From Mogibacterium sp. (GTDB lineage: Bacteria; Bacillota; Clostridia; Peptostreptococcales; Anaerovoracaceae), in the NCBI GenBank assembly GCA_017431685.1, contig JAFRKO010000010.1, forward strand, positions 124,001 through 188,000: DNA of 64,000 nucleotides, given 5' to 3'. Of the stretch, positions 35,723 to 44,239 are shown in pieces (position 1 is the stretch's first letter; the number at the start of each line of letters is the position of its first letter). Below the pieces are notes generated by a model. That model had not been told where the DNA came from and did no database searches. It was given only the letters and a program-made list of their open reading frames with translations. The position numbers were made by a program, and so were the translations under genes.

Positions 35723-38605
35723 TTACTGTATCTTTCCAAGTTCTCTAAGTATCTTTTCAGGTGTCATAGGCCAGCTGCGTATCCATACGCCGCAGGCATC
35801 GTGTATGGCGTTTCCGATCGCCGGAGCTGCGCCGTTGCAGGCGATCTCAGATATGGACTTGGCGCCGAACGGTCCGTCCGGGTCATCCACGTCGATAAGC
35901 ACTGCCTTGAAGTCATCCGGCTGCTCAGAGATCATCGGCACACCGTAATCAGTCATTGTTGCGTTCACACAGCGTCCGTCTTTATCGAGTATCATGTCCT
36001 CATACAGGGTATGTCCGATCGACTTGAGAGCCGCACCGTACATCTGGCAGAGCGCAGCCTCTGGGTTTATAGGCGTGCCTGCATCCTGTATCGCATAGAA
36101 CTTCTGAACCTTGACTTCACCGGTCTTAACGTTCACAGCTACCTGTGCAAAGTGTGCTCCGTAAGGTACAGACGATGCTGCTGTAGTGAAGCTTCCCGGT
36201 GCGATGAGGTGCCCGCGTCCGGTTCCTGAAGTAGCTGTGTGGATGATATCGTAATACGATAACTCTTTACCGGTCTTCTTCGATCTTGCCACTCCAGGCC
36301 AGTCAACTTCTATGTCTTCCTTGTCTTCTCCGAGCTGATATGCCGCCTCATCCAGGATCTTTTCCTTCAGATTCGTGGATGCAACTACTGCTGCATTGCC
36401 GCTGAAGAAGGTTCCTGATGAAGCGTATGAGCCTGTATCGAAAGCACCGGAGTCAGTATCGCCTGAAAGCACGGTTATCCTCTCCAATGGTACGCAGAGA
36501 ATGTCGCTGGCGACCTTTGCAATGATGGTGTCAAGTCCGGTTCCGATATCCGCTGCTCCTGAGAGCACGATTATCGATCCGTCCATCTCGAGCTTGGCTA
36601 TTGCGTTCGCGTGGTCAAGTCCAGGGAGTCCCGAACCCTGCATTATCATCGCAAAGCCCTTGCCGATCTTCCAGTCAGGATCATCGCTTTCTTCACGCTT
36701 GCCCCACTCTATCATGTCGCAGCCCTTCTCGACCGCCTCTCTGAGTCCGCAGGATCCTACAGGTACTACATTTCCTTCACGGCCTTCGCCGAGTCCCTTG
36801 AGGATCTCGAGCATGTAGCCCTCTTCGACGTGGTTTTTGAGCACCATCTCCTTGTAGTCGACACCCAGCTTGTCTGCGAGCTCGCACATCGCCATCATGA
36901 GGCCGTATGTGCCCTTAGGCGTGCCGTAGCCCTGATAAGCTCCTGCCGGAGGAGTATTGGTGTAGTAGATCGTGAGATCGTATTTCATGTTGTCGCACTT
37001 GAACAGCGGCAGGGTCTTTGAGCAGCTGTTCATAGGCACTGTCAGTGCGTGGTTTCCGTAAGGTCCGGTATTTGCGTCTACTTTCATGTAGATGCCTGTG
37101 ATGGATCCGTCCTTCTTGCCGCCCATCTTTACATGGACGCGCATCGGGTGCCTTGTGGAGTTGGCGATGAACTCCTCTTCACGTGTGTTGTGGTAAAGCA
37201 CAGGTCTGCCGGTGACGAAAGCCGCGTATGCAGTCAGATCCTCTACCAGAATGTCCTGTTTGGATCCGTATCCGCCTCCTACTCTGGTCTTTATTACGTG
37301 TATCTTGTTTTCAGAGAGACCTGTGACCCAGCTGACGATGCGGCGCACATGGTAAGGGACCTGCGTGCTCGCATATATGATGAGTCTTCCGTTCTCGATT
37401 TTAGAGAAGCAGATATGTGTCTCAAGAGGCGTGTGCTGGATCTGGCTGGTCTGGTACGTAGCCTCGACGACTGCGTCAGCTTCTTCGAATGCCTTGTCGA
37501 CATCTCCTATGCCGCCGTGGTTTGCCGCAGCCACATTATGCAGTATGTCACCGTGCAGAGGGAACTGGTATACTACCTTTCCCTCTCTCTCATCGCCCGA
37601 GAGCTTCGCGTTATACTCATCCAGGTCAGCCGGTGCGCCTGAGTTATACTGTACTCTTCCGTTATGCACCAGCGGAGCACCTTCTGCCATTGCCTCCTCG
37701 ACCGTAAATACGGCATCCAGAGGCTCGTATTCCACTTCGATGAGATCACGTGCCTTTATCGCTTCTTCGAGCGTCTCAGCAACGATAGCGGCCACACGGT
37801 CACCTACGTGTCTTACTTTCTTATTGATCAGCTTCCTGTCATGAGGTGACGGTTCAGGGTTGCCCTGTCCGGCCGACATGTAGGTCGCATCCGAGCAGTT
37901 AAATGCCGTGATTATCTTTAAAACTCCCGGCAGAGCTTCTGCTTTCGATGTATCTATTTTATTGACATATGCCTGTGCGTAAGGCGAGCGGAGAACCACC
38001 ATGTAGCAGGTGTCATCGTCCACATAATCCTCAACGAACGCCCTCTCGCCCGATACGAGCTGTGGAGCATCGATCTTAGGTTTCACTTTGCCTACAGCCT
38101 TGAGATGAGGTCTGAACTCAGGCGCTATCTTCGACTGGTATTTCCCCGTAGCGATCTTTTCTTTTATCAGATCGGCCGCCAGGTAATAATGCTCGTAACT
38201 GGCATCTCTTATGAATATTCCGGACAGTGCATCTTTTACTTCTTCTCTTGACGGCATCGGATTGTTCTCGAACAGCCATGTCATCAGAAGTGCTGCTGCA
38301 GGAGCGTTATACGCGCTCTGTACGACTCCCGCATCGATTAGAGCCTGCTGCACTACCGAAAGGTGCATCGAATCTCCGAGGCTGTCAGGAGTAACGATCT
38401 TGCATCCTTCCACTTCACCTGCAAGTATCAGATTCGAGAATACCGGCGTACCGTTGAGCAGTACTGTATCACTTCCGCAGAATCCTTCAGCATCATCGCT
38501 GTCGCGGACGGCAAAGTTGCCGTTCATCAGAAGCATCTCACGAAGCCTCTTTGTAGGGTCGATATCGAATGACCGTTTTTTGCCGTTTATGGTACAACTG
38601 ATCAT
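35723..38605 (-). CDS. xdhD: XdhD-type molybdenum hydroxylase with a degenerate [2Fe-2S] domain
   Basis: Molybdopterin oxidoreductase of 960 residues, ortholog-like to E. coli XdhD by alignment from memory and by gene order. The Mo part is intact (GGGYGSKQD, PPAGAYQGYG, GAADIGTG, FGAKSISEI with the catalytic Glu). The first 165 residues keep the fold of a [2Fe-2S] domain, but seven of eight cluster cysteines are gone: EGFCGSDTV in place of a CGAC-type loop, VFSN in place of the fourth ligand, VVQSAYNAPA in place of the CGFC loop, and FIRDAS in place of CRCTG. It cannot bind clusters itself and probably borrows the YgfM FAD subunit or XdhC. GGAGGTA precedes ATG 38605, two bases after ygfM. Confidence 0.9.
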   Translation of the reverse strand: MISCTINGKKRSFDIDPTKRLREMLLMNGNFAVRDSDDAEGFCGSDTVLLNGTPVFSNLILAGEVEGCKIVTPDSLGDSMHLSVVQQALIDAGVVQSAYNAPAAALLMTWLFENNPMPSREEVKDALSGIFIRDASYEHYYLAADLIKEKIATGKYQSKIAPEFRPHLKAVGKVKPKIDAPQLVSGERAFVEDYVDDDTCYMVVLRSPYAQAYVNKIDTSKAEALPGVLKIITAFNCSDATYMSAGQGNPEPSPHDRKLINKKVRHVGDRVAAIVAETLEEAIKARDLIEVEYEPLDAVFTVEEAMAEGAPLVHNGRVQYNSGAPADLDEYNAKLSGDEREGKVVYQFPLHGDILHNVAAANHGGIGDVDKAFEEADAVVEATYQTSQIQHTPLETHICFSKIENGRLIIYASTQVPYHVRRIVSWVTGLSENKIHVIKTRVGGGYGSKQDILVEDLTAYAAFVTGRPVLYHNTREEEFIANSTRHPMRVHVKMGGKKDGSITGIYMKVDANTGPYGNHALTVPMNSCSKTLPLFKCDNMKYDLTIYYTNTPPAGAYQGYGTPKGTYGLMMAMCELADKLGVDYKEMVLKNHVEEGYMLEILKGLGEGREGNVVPVGSCGLREAVEKGCDMIEWGKREESDDPDWKIGKGFAMIMQGSGLPGLDHANAIAKLEMDGSIIVLSGAADIGTGLDTIIAKVASDILCVPLERITVLSGDTDSGAFDTGSYASSGTFFSGNAAVVASTNLKEKILDEAAYQLGEDKEDIEVDWPGVARSKKTGKELSYYDIIHTATSGTGRGHLIAPGSFTTAASSVPYGAHFAQVAVNVKTGEVKVQKFYAIQDAGTPINPEAALCQMYGAALKSIGHTLYEDMILDKDGRCVNATMTDYGVPMISEQPDDFKAVLIDVDDPDGPFGAKSISEIACNGAAPAIGNAIHDACGVWIRSWPMTPEKILRELGKIQ

Positions 38606-38607
38606 GT

Positions 38608-39411
38608 CTATACCTCCTTCCCTGCGAGCTTACTGTGTAAGCCGAAAGCTGTCACACCTATCAGATAGCGTTTATACGCATCGCTCCCGAACATATCATC
38701 TGCAGTCTCGAGCCCGGTGCAGACTCTGACCATTTCAATGATCTCATCCTCACTTATTTCCGGGTTTTCGCGGAATGCTTTTTCGAGGTCACAGAAATAC
38801 AGCAGACCGACGTTTTTGACGGCACCATACAGAGATATGCCTTCATCGGTCATTGCTGCGCTCATGGTGAGCACCGCGTGACTCTGGGCAGTGTTAGCAT
38901 AGCGCTTTGATACTGCCTTTATGTTTTTCGGTACGATGACTGCCGTAATAAGCATGTCCCCGCCTGCTTCCACAGCTTCCATATAGGAATAGGCAGACAT
39001 TTTTTCCGTTCCGTCTGCCCTGAGGACTTCAAGCTCAGCGTGCACGGCGAAGAGCACAGGCAGCATATACGAGTCGTCTCTGAGAGCCGCGATGTTGCCG
39101 CCTATCGTCGCCATATTTCGCTTTGTACGAGAAGCCATGAAGTGTGCCGCTTCCTTAAGATATGCCGGCACTTTTTCTGACTCTGCGATCTGCTGAAAGG
39201 TACACATCGCTCCGATGCACACATTGTCACCTGCGTCTTTGATTTCATTAAGGCCGGCGCATTTTTTCAGCGAAATCAGCGTGTCTGCAGCTGCCGCGGC
39301 ATCAGAACCCAGACGGTTGACCTCGGTTCCGCCTGCGATAAAGACTGCCGTCGCATTCTTTGCGCCGATAGCCTCTTCAGGGCTTTTTGCCATTAACAGT
39401 TGAGTTGCCAT
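38608..39411 (-). CDS. ygfM: YgfM-type FAD-binding subunit of molybdenum hydroxylase
   Basis: FAD subunit of 267 residues (CO-dehydrogenase-type flavoprotein fold). FAD-loop motifs are VFIAGGTEVNRL (about residue 28) and NMATIGGNIA (about 99). It lies between xdhC and xdhD with gaps of 27 and 2 bases, so it is the likely redox partner of XdhD, which lacks its own usable iron-sulfur domain. AAGGAG precedes ATG 39411. It is more diverged than XdhB encoded 570 bases upstream. Two FAD subunits with three Mo subunits imply mixed complexes. Confidence 0.88.
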   Translation of the reverse strand: MATQLLMAKSPEEAIGAKNATAVFIAGGTEVNRLGSDAAAAADTLISLKKCAGLNEIKDAGDNVCIGAMCTFQQIAESEKVPAYLKEAAHFMASRTKRNMATIGGNIAALRDDSYMLPVLFAVHAELEVLRADGTEKMSAYSYMEAVEAGGDMLITAVIVPKNIKAVSKRYANTAQSHAVLTMSAAMTDEGISLYGAVKNVGLLYFCDLEKAFRENPEISEDEIIEMVRVCTGLETADDMFGSDAYKRYLIGVTAFGLHSKLAGKEV

Positions 39412-39438
39412 AATTGATCTCCTTTTTGTTCCTGTACC

Positions 39439-39990
39439 CTATTTGAAAGGCATCGGTTCAGGATATTCCGTGATGCCCTGCGAATTGACAAGTTCTGCCT
39501 CTTCATACTTGCCGAGATGTCTCAGCATGGTCTTCTTGACTGCGCGGAAGATGTTCTCATATCCGGTGCATCTGCAGAGATGTCCGGAAAGAGCTTTCCT
39601 GAGCTCGTCATCTGTATACTCCCTGCCCGAATTTACTATCTCCCAGCTCGTCATGATGAAGCCCGGTGTGCAGAATCCGCACTGTATGGCTCCCTCATCG
39701 ACGAAAGCCTGCTGGATATCCGAGAGTTCTCCGCCCGGACCTGTAAGTCCCTCGAGAGTCCAGATTTCCTTGCCTTCAGCCCATACTGCGAGATATATGC
39801 AGGAGTTGAAGCCCTCACCGTTGATGATAACAGTGCAGGCGCCGCACTCTCCCACTTCGCAGCCCTTCTTGACTGAGGTCAGATGAAGGTCATTACGCAG
39901 CATGTCAGTGAGTGACGAGCGTACGTCAACGATCTGCTCTATCTCCTTGCCGTTGACAGTGCAGTGAACCACTTTATACTGTTTAGCCAT
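39439..39990 (-). CDS. xdhC: [2Fe-2S] subunit of xanthine dehydrogenase
   Basis: Small iron-sulfur subunit of 183 residues, slightly longer than the usual 155-165 because of a C-terminal tail. Both clusters are complete: GCEVGECGACT with NSC, and IQCGFCTPGF with GHLCRCTGYE. It passes electrons from the Mo site of XdhA to the FAD of XdhB. Its start overlaps the xdhB stop by 8 bases after GGGAGGTG. Symbol in the E. coli sense; the unrelated XdhC/CoxI maturation factor is at 47011. Confidence 0.93.
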   Translation of the reverse strand: MAKQYKVVHCTVNGKEIEQIVDVRSSLTDMLRNDLHLTSVKKGCEVGECGACTVIINGEGFNSCIYLAVWAEGKEIWTLEGLTGPGGELSDIQQAFVDEGAIQCGFCTPGFIMTSWEIVNSGREYTDDELRKALSGHLCRCTGYENIFRAVKKTMLRHLGKYEEAELVNSQGITEYPEPMPFK

Positions 39991-40870
39991 TTATCTCACC
40001 TCCCGCCAGAATTATGCACTCACGCAGAGCTCTTTCAGCCATGACCACCGATATGTGACGGCGAAGCGCCCTTCCGGCACGCCAGCTGTTACGCGGATTG
40101 ATGTCCTGGAGTACTGTCTCTGCAAAAGTTTTTATGTTTTCTTCTGTTATCTCTTTGCCGTTTATGAACGCTTCGGCGCTCGGAGCGCGAACAGGTACAG
40201 GCGATGCTACTCCGTATCCGATGCGGACTCTTTCGAAGGTCTTCTTGTCTTCGCTGAGCCTAACGTTGACCGAGCAGCCTGTAGTCGCTATGTCAAGCGC
40301 ATTTCGCATCGAGTATTTAATGTAGTGGCCGAAACAGTTATCATAGGATTCCTTCGGAATCAGTATTGCAGTCTGTATCTCGGCAGGCCTTATGTCCACT
40401 ACCTTAGCCTTTATGTAAAAGTCTTTGATAGGTACGCGTCTTATTCCGTCCGGACCTGTCAGCTCGATAATGGCATCCCATGCCATGAGTGTGGATGCCG
40501 AATCCGCCGACGTTACGCCATTGCAGGTGTTGCCTCCGATCGTTCCGATCGCTCTGATCTGAGGACCCCCTACCATATCAACGGCTTCACCGAGTACGTT
40601 GATGTATTTCTGTATGATCGGATCTTTTGTTATATGTGAGAAGCTGGTCAGCGAGCCTATGCGGATGTTCTCCTCCTCATCGATCGTGATACCGCGCAGC
40701 TCATCGAGCATGTAAATGCTTACGAACTCGCATCCGGCCCTGCGGCCTTCTCGAATCTGGACAAGTACATCCGAGCCTCCGGCAAGTATCTGCGCTTCCG
40801 GATGCTCCTGAAGCAGTCTGATGGCATCCTGCACGCTCTCAGCTTCATAAAGTGCTTTTATGTCGTACAT
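39983..40870 (-). CDS. xdhB: FAD-binding subunit of xanthine dehydrogenase
   Basis: Flavin subunit of 295 residues. FAD contacts are in AQILAGGSDVLVQI (about residue 30) and RAIGTIGGNTCNGVTSADSA (about 106-125). A C-terminal CO_deh_flav_C domain ends in RRHISVVMAERAL. It receives electrons from XdhC and passes them to NAD+ or another acceptor. GGAG precedes ATG 40870. It is cotranscribed with xdhA (21-base gap) and xdhC (8-base overlap). Confidence 0.93.
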   Translation of the reverse strand: MYDIKALYEAESVQDAIRLLQEHPEAQILAGGSDVLVQIREGRRAGCEFVSIYMLDELRGITIDEEENIRIGSLTSFSHITKDPIIQKYINVLGEAVDMVGGPQIRAIGTIGGNTCNGVTSADSASTLMAWDAIIELTGPDGIRRVPIKDFYIKAKVVDIRPAEIQTAILIPKESYDNCFGHYIKYSMRNALDIATTGCSVNVRLSEDKKTFERVRIGYGVASPVPVRAPSAEAFINGKEITEENIKTFAETVLQDINPRNSWRAGRALRRHISVVMAERALRECIILAGGEING

Positions 40871-40891
40871 TGTAGTCTCCTTTCACTGCTT

Positions 40892-43210
40892 CTATTCTGC
40901 AAACGAATCGTTGATCAGCCCTGCATCCGTAAACTCGCGGAAAAGCGTATGCGGTGACAGAGGCAGTTCGTTTATATATACACCTGTCGCCTGGCCGATG
41001 GCATTTCTGATCGCAGGTGCAACAGGGCATGTAGGAGGCTCACCGAGACCCTTTGTGCCGTACGCACTTGTAGGCTCGTAATTCTCCACAAAATCCGCCA
41101 CCAGTCTCGGGTGATCCATGAACGACGACATCTTGTAGTCGAGCAGGTTGTTGTTGAGCGGTTTACCGGTCTTTTCATCCCACAGAAGCTTCTCTGAGAG
41201 GGCGTATCCTATACCCATGCTCTGGCCGCCGTGTACCTGTCCCGCTGCCAGCAGAGGGTTGATGACCTGTCCGCAGTCGTGCACGTTTACTATATTCAGC
41301 ACTCTTACGCGGCACATCGGTATGTCTACCTCTACCTCTGCGAAGCAGACTCCGAAAGAGTATGCGTTCGACTTTATCTGATATGTAGACTCGGCAGTCA
41401 GATGCTGTGAGCCTTCTGTGGTGTACAGCTTTGAAAGAGCGAGCTCGCCTATGGTCATAAGCTCACGTCCGTCTGTCGTCCTGATGATCTTTCCGTCAAC
41501 CAGATCGAGGTTGTAGACAGGCATGCGGGTGAACTGATGTGCAGCCTCGAGTATCTTTTCTTTAAGCAGCAATGCCGTCTGCCGTACCGAGAAACCGAGA
41601 GTGTATGTTCCTCTTGAAGCGTATACACCTGTACCGAACGGTGTGATATCAGTATCCTGACAGGACACCGGATGCACCATGCTTAGAGGAATGCCGACTG
41701 TATCAGCTATCATCTGAGCGGCGACTGTATCGGCCCCCTGACCGATTTCTGTCTCGCCCAGCTGGAACTGTACCGATCCGTCCTGGTTCATTACTATACG
41801 GCATGATGATGTCTCGAGTGCGATCGGATAAACAGCCGTGTTATACCAGAATGTTGATGCTGCTATTCCGCGCCTTATGTCTCCGGTCTGGTTTGCGTAT
41901 TTCTTTACTTTATCGTAATAGCCGATGATCTCCGCGCCTTTGTCGAAGCACTGGTTGAATGTATCTGAATACAGCTCGTTCTTCGAGAAAGCATGATAGT
42001 ATCCGACCGGCATGAGGTTTTTGCGGCGGAACTCCAGCGGATCCATTCCGACAGCCCTTGCGCAGTCTTCAGCATGCACTTCAAATGCGTAGCTTGCCTG
42101 TGGCATTCCATAGCCCCTCATCGCTCCCGCTACAGAGCGGTTTGTGTATACCGTCCAAGTCTCACCGTCGATGTTGTCACACGGATAGAGCTGCGGGAAC
42201 GCGTTGAGGCCCTTGGCAGCGATCGCGTGACCGTGTGAGCTGTACGCTCCGTTGTTGCACCATGCCTTGAATGTACGTGCAGCAAAGCTTCCGTCAGGGC
42301 GCATCCACGAAGTAATGTGATACTTGATCGCGTGTCTTATACGGTTGCAGATGAAAGTCTCCTCACGCGGAACGTCCAGTTTCACAAGACGTCCGCCAAG
42401 CTGAATGCTTATCCACGCGCACAGCGGCTCGTAAAGAACATCCTGTTTGTTTCCGAAGCCGCCTCCTACATAAGGCTTAATGACTCTGAACTTGCCCCAG
42501 TCCATGCCTGTAGCCTGACCGATAACGCGGCGGACGATGTGCGGGATCTGTGTGGATGTAACCACCACTGTTCTTTCACCTTCGCCGTATGCATAGCAGA
42601 TAAAGTTCTCTATGTGGCAGTGCTGTACAGGCTGAGTCTCATACCAGCCCTCACACTTTATAAGTCCCGGTTCCTTGATAGCTTCCTCTACGCTTCCCAT
42701 GTGTATCTCGGTGTGGGCGAGTACGTTGTTCGGGTATTTCTCGTGAAGCAGAGGAGCGCCCTCCTCCATGGCTTCCTGGGCATCGAGTACGAAAGGCAGT
42801 TCCTCGTATACTACACTCTTTTCAAGTATGCTCAGGGCCTGTGAAGCAGCGACCTCATCCTCAGCAACAACAGCGCCGATATCATCGCCGTAGAAAAGCG
42901 GATGATCCGTCATGATGAGACGGTCGGCTATGTCCTGATGATGCGGGTCTGTTGACCACGGATGGCCCGCGGTCGGGAAATAGTGTTTTTCTTTAAGGTC
43001 GAAGCATGTGAAGATGCGGACTACTCCGGGTACCTTCTCGGCCTCGCTCGTGTCGATGGACTTGACGATACCGTTGGCTACGGTCGAATGGAGCACCCTG
43101 ATGACGAGCGCGCTTTTATCGCACATGTCGTCTGTGTACTTGATGCGTCCTCTCGCCTTATCATAAGCGTCGAGCCTTGTTACCGCCTGTCCGATGTATT
43201 TGTTGGACAT
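40892..43210 (-). CDS. xdhA: Molybdopterin subunit of xanthine dehydrogenase
   Basis: Mo-binding catalytic subunit of 772 residues, full length for a separate Mo chain. It shows GGGFGNKQDVL, AGAMRGYGMPQ, LGETEIGQGADT and the C-terminal GTKGLGEPP with the catalytic glutamate. It hydroxylates hypoxanthine/xanthine, or acts in reverse on urate-like rings, in a three-subunit enzyme with XdhB and XdhC. AGGAGGG precedes ATG 43210. It is the first structural gene of the long operon, 28 bases after the MerR regulator. Confidence 0.93.
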   Translation of the reverse strand: MSNKYIGQAVTRLDAYDKARGRIKYTDDMCDKSALVIRVLHSTVANGIVKSIDTSEAEKVPGVVRIFTCFDLKEKHYFPTAGHPWSTDPHHQDIADRLIMTDHPLFYGDDIGAVVAEDEVAASQALSILEKSVVYEELPFVLDAQEAMEEGAPLLHEKYPNNVLAHTEIHMGSVEEAIKEPGLIKCEGWYETQPVQHCHIENFICYAYGEGERTVVVTSTQIPHIVRRVIGQATGMDWGKFRVIKPYVGGGFGNKQDVLYEPLCAWISIQLGGRLVKLDVPREETFICNRIRHAIKYHITSWMRPDGSFAARTFKAWCNNGAYSSHGHAIAAKGLNAFPQLYPCDNIDGETWTVYTNRSVAGAMRGYGMPQASYAFEVHAEDCARAVGMDPLEFRRKNLMPVGYYHAFSKNELYSDTFNQCFDKGAEIIGYYDKVKKYANQTGDIRRGIAASTFWYNTAVYPIALETSSCRIVMNQDGSVQFQLGETEIGQGADTVAAQMIADTVGIPLSMVHPVSCQDTDITPFGTGVYASRGTYTLGFSVRQTALLLKEKILEAAHQFTRMPVYNLDLVDGKIIRTTDGRELMTIGELALSKLYTTEGSQHLTAESTYQIKSNAYSFGVCFAEVEVDIPMCRVRVLNIVNVHDCGQVINPLLAAGQVHGGQSMGIGYALSEKLLWDEKTGKPLNNNLLDYKMSSFMDHPRLVADFVENYEPTSAYGTKGLGEPPTCPVAPAIRNAIGQATGVYINELPLSPHTLFREFTDAGLINDSFAE

Positions 43211-43238
43211 GCTCTGCCCTCCTTTCTGAGAATAGTGC

Positions 43239-44024
43239 TTACTCTCTATTAATTTTTATCATTACCTTCGTAACAAAGTTTTTCTTATCTGCTTCAATGA
43301 ACTGGTCGATTATGTCAATGCAGATCTCGGTATCGCTGAGACTGCATCCCTCATCGAGCATCCCTTCCGCGGCCTCGCGCATCCTATCAAAGGTTTCCCT
43401 GATTTTTGTATGAGGACCCTTATGGTATCCAACCAGATATTCGTCAGGATTAAGGACGCGGATACGGTCGCTGTATCTGTCGAAATTCGCTGTCTCCTCA
43501 CCCGGTATCATCACGGCAAATGTCGTTTTATCACCCTTGTAAAAGACAAGCGTAGGATACAGGTAGAAGAGCTCATTTACAAAAATCTCCTCTATGCCCC
43601 CGATTTCTATGTAGTAGATATCGTCTTCAGAGCAAACAAAAACCTGATCGAACGCAGCGTATTTCATCTCACGATTGACCATCGCAAATCTGTCGTTCAT
43701 CACTGACTCCATCTTGAGCAGCTTCTCGTAATTTGCGCGGACCATCTTCATGCGTTTTCTCAGGTATTTTTCAGTGCTATCCGGGTTGCGTCCAGGCATA
43801 AAACAGCCTATCTCGTCGAGCGAACAATCGAGCTGTCGGAGGAAACGTATCATTCCCAGCGGATAAATCTGGTCATATTTATAGGAGCGCCAATTATTAT
43901 GCGGATTTCTGATCTCCGGCACCAGCAGTCCCTCTTTGTCATAGTGTCTGAGGAGCTGTACATTTATGTCGAACATCCTGGCAAGCTCGCCTATTTTCCA
44001 TGTCCGGTCATAGTAGTTTTTCAT
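43239..44024 (-). CDS. MerR-family regulator heading the purine operon
   Basis: Regulator of 261 residues. The N-terminal MerR winged helix (about 8-75) has WKIGELARMFDINVQLLRHY and RFLRQLDCSLDEI. A coiled stretch (about 90-125) is followed by a C-terminal effector domain resembling the GyrI/BmrR type (VGYHKGPHTKIRETFDRMRE). Only a weak GGGG site precedes ATG 44024. It is the first gene of the transcript that continues into xdhA, so it probably controls its own operon in answer to a purine. The promoter ahead has normal 17-base spacing, not the stretched 19-20 bases of classic MerR targets, which leaves its true target open. Confidence 0.87.
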   Translation of the reverse strand: MKNYYDRTWKIGELARMFDINVQLLRHYDKEGLLVPEIRNPHNNWRSYKYDQIYPLGMIRFLRQLDCSLDEIGCFMPGRNPDSTEKYLRKRMKMVRANYEKLLKMESVMNDRFAMVNREMKYAAFDQVFVCSEDDIYYIEIGGIEEIFVNELFYLYPTLVFYKGDKTTFAVMIPGEETANFDRYSDRIRVLNPDEYLVGYHKGPHTKIRETFDRMREAAEGMLDEGCSLSDTEICIDIIDQFIEADKKNFVTKVMIKINRE

Positions 44025-44071
44025 CAGTCTACCCCGCAGAAATAAACACCATATTACAATTTATCAATATA

Positions 44072-44100
44072 ATTATAAGAGCTTGATTGTACCAAAACAA
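44072..44100 (-). promoter_or_regulatory. Promoter of the merR-xdhABC operon
   Basis: Minus strand -35 TTGTTT (44095-44100), 17-base spacer, -10 TATAAT (44072-44077), about 48 bases before the regulator start. Confidence 0.7.
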
Positions 44101-44118
44101 GAACATATCAGCAAAAAC

Positions 44119-44133
44119 CTAAAATAATTTTGG
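44119..44133. promoter_or_regulatory. Palindrome CTAAAA-N3-TTTTGG upstream of merR-xdhA (site A)
   Basis: Matches site B at 14 of 15 symmetric positions or better outside the centre. It lies 18 bases above the -35, against 17 for site B, so both are centred near -60. Confidence 0.5.
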
Positions 44134-44181
44134 GTTATGTTTTTGTCATGAATCGATTGTCCGTTTTTGCGCTTCCGGCAC

Positions 44182-44209
44182 AAAAAAACCGGCAGTTTTT
44201 TACTGCCGG
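44182..44209 (-). terminator. Terminator of the xanthine/uracil-type permease gene
   Basis: An 8-bp stem (CCGGCAGT / ACTGCCGG) is followed on the minus strand by a run of seven T (44182-44188). Strong Rho-independent terminator. Confidence 0.92.
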
Positions 44210-44239
44210 CTGTTCAGTTCTTTATGCTGCTGTTACATA

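Noticed and set aside
35723-38605. Sequencing error or pseudogene as the cause of missing cysteines in XdhD
   Set aside because: The frame is open and the domain is otherwise conserved. The replacements are at all ligand sites, as in the XdhD subfamily.
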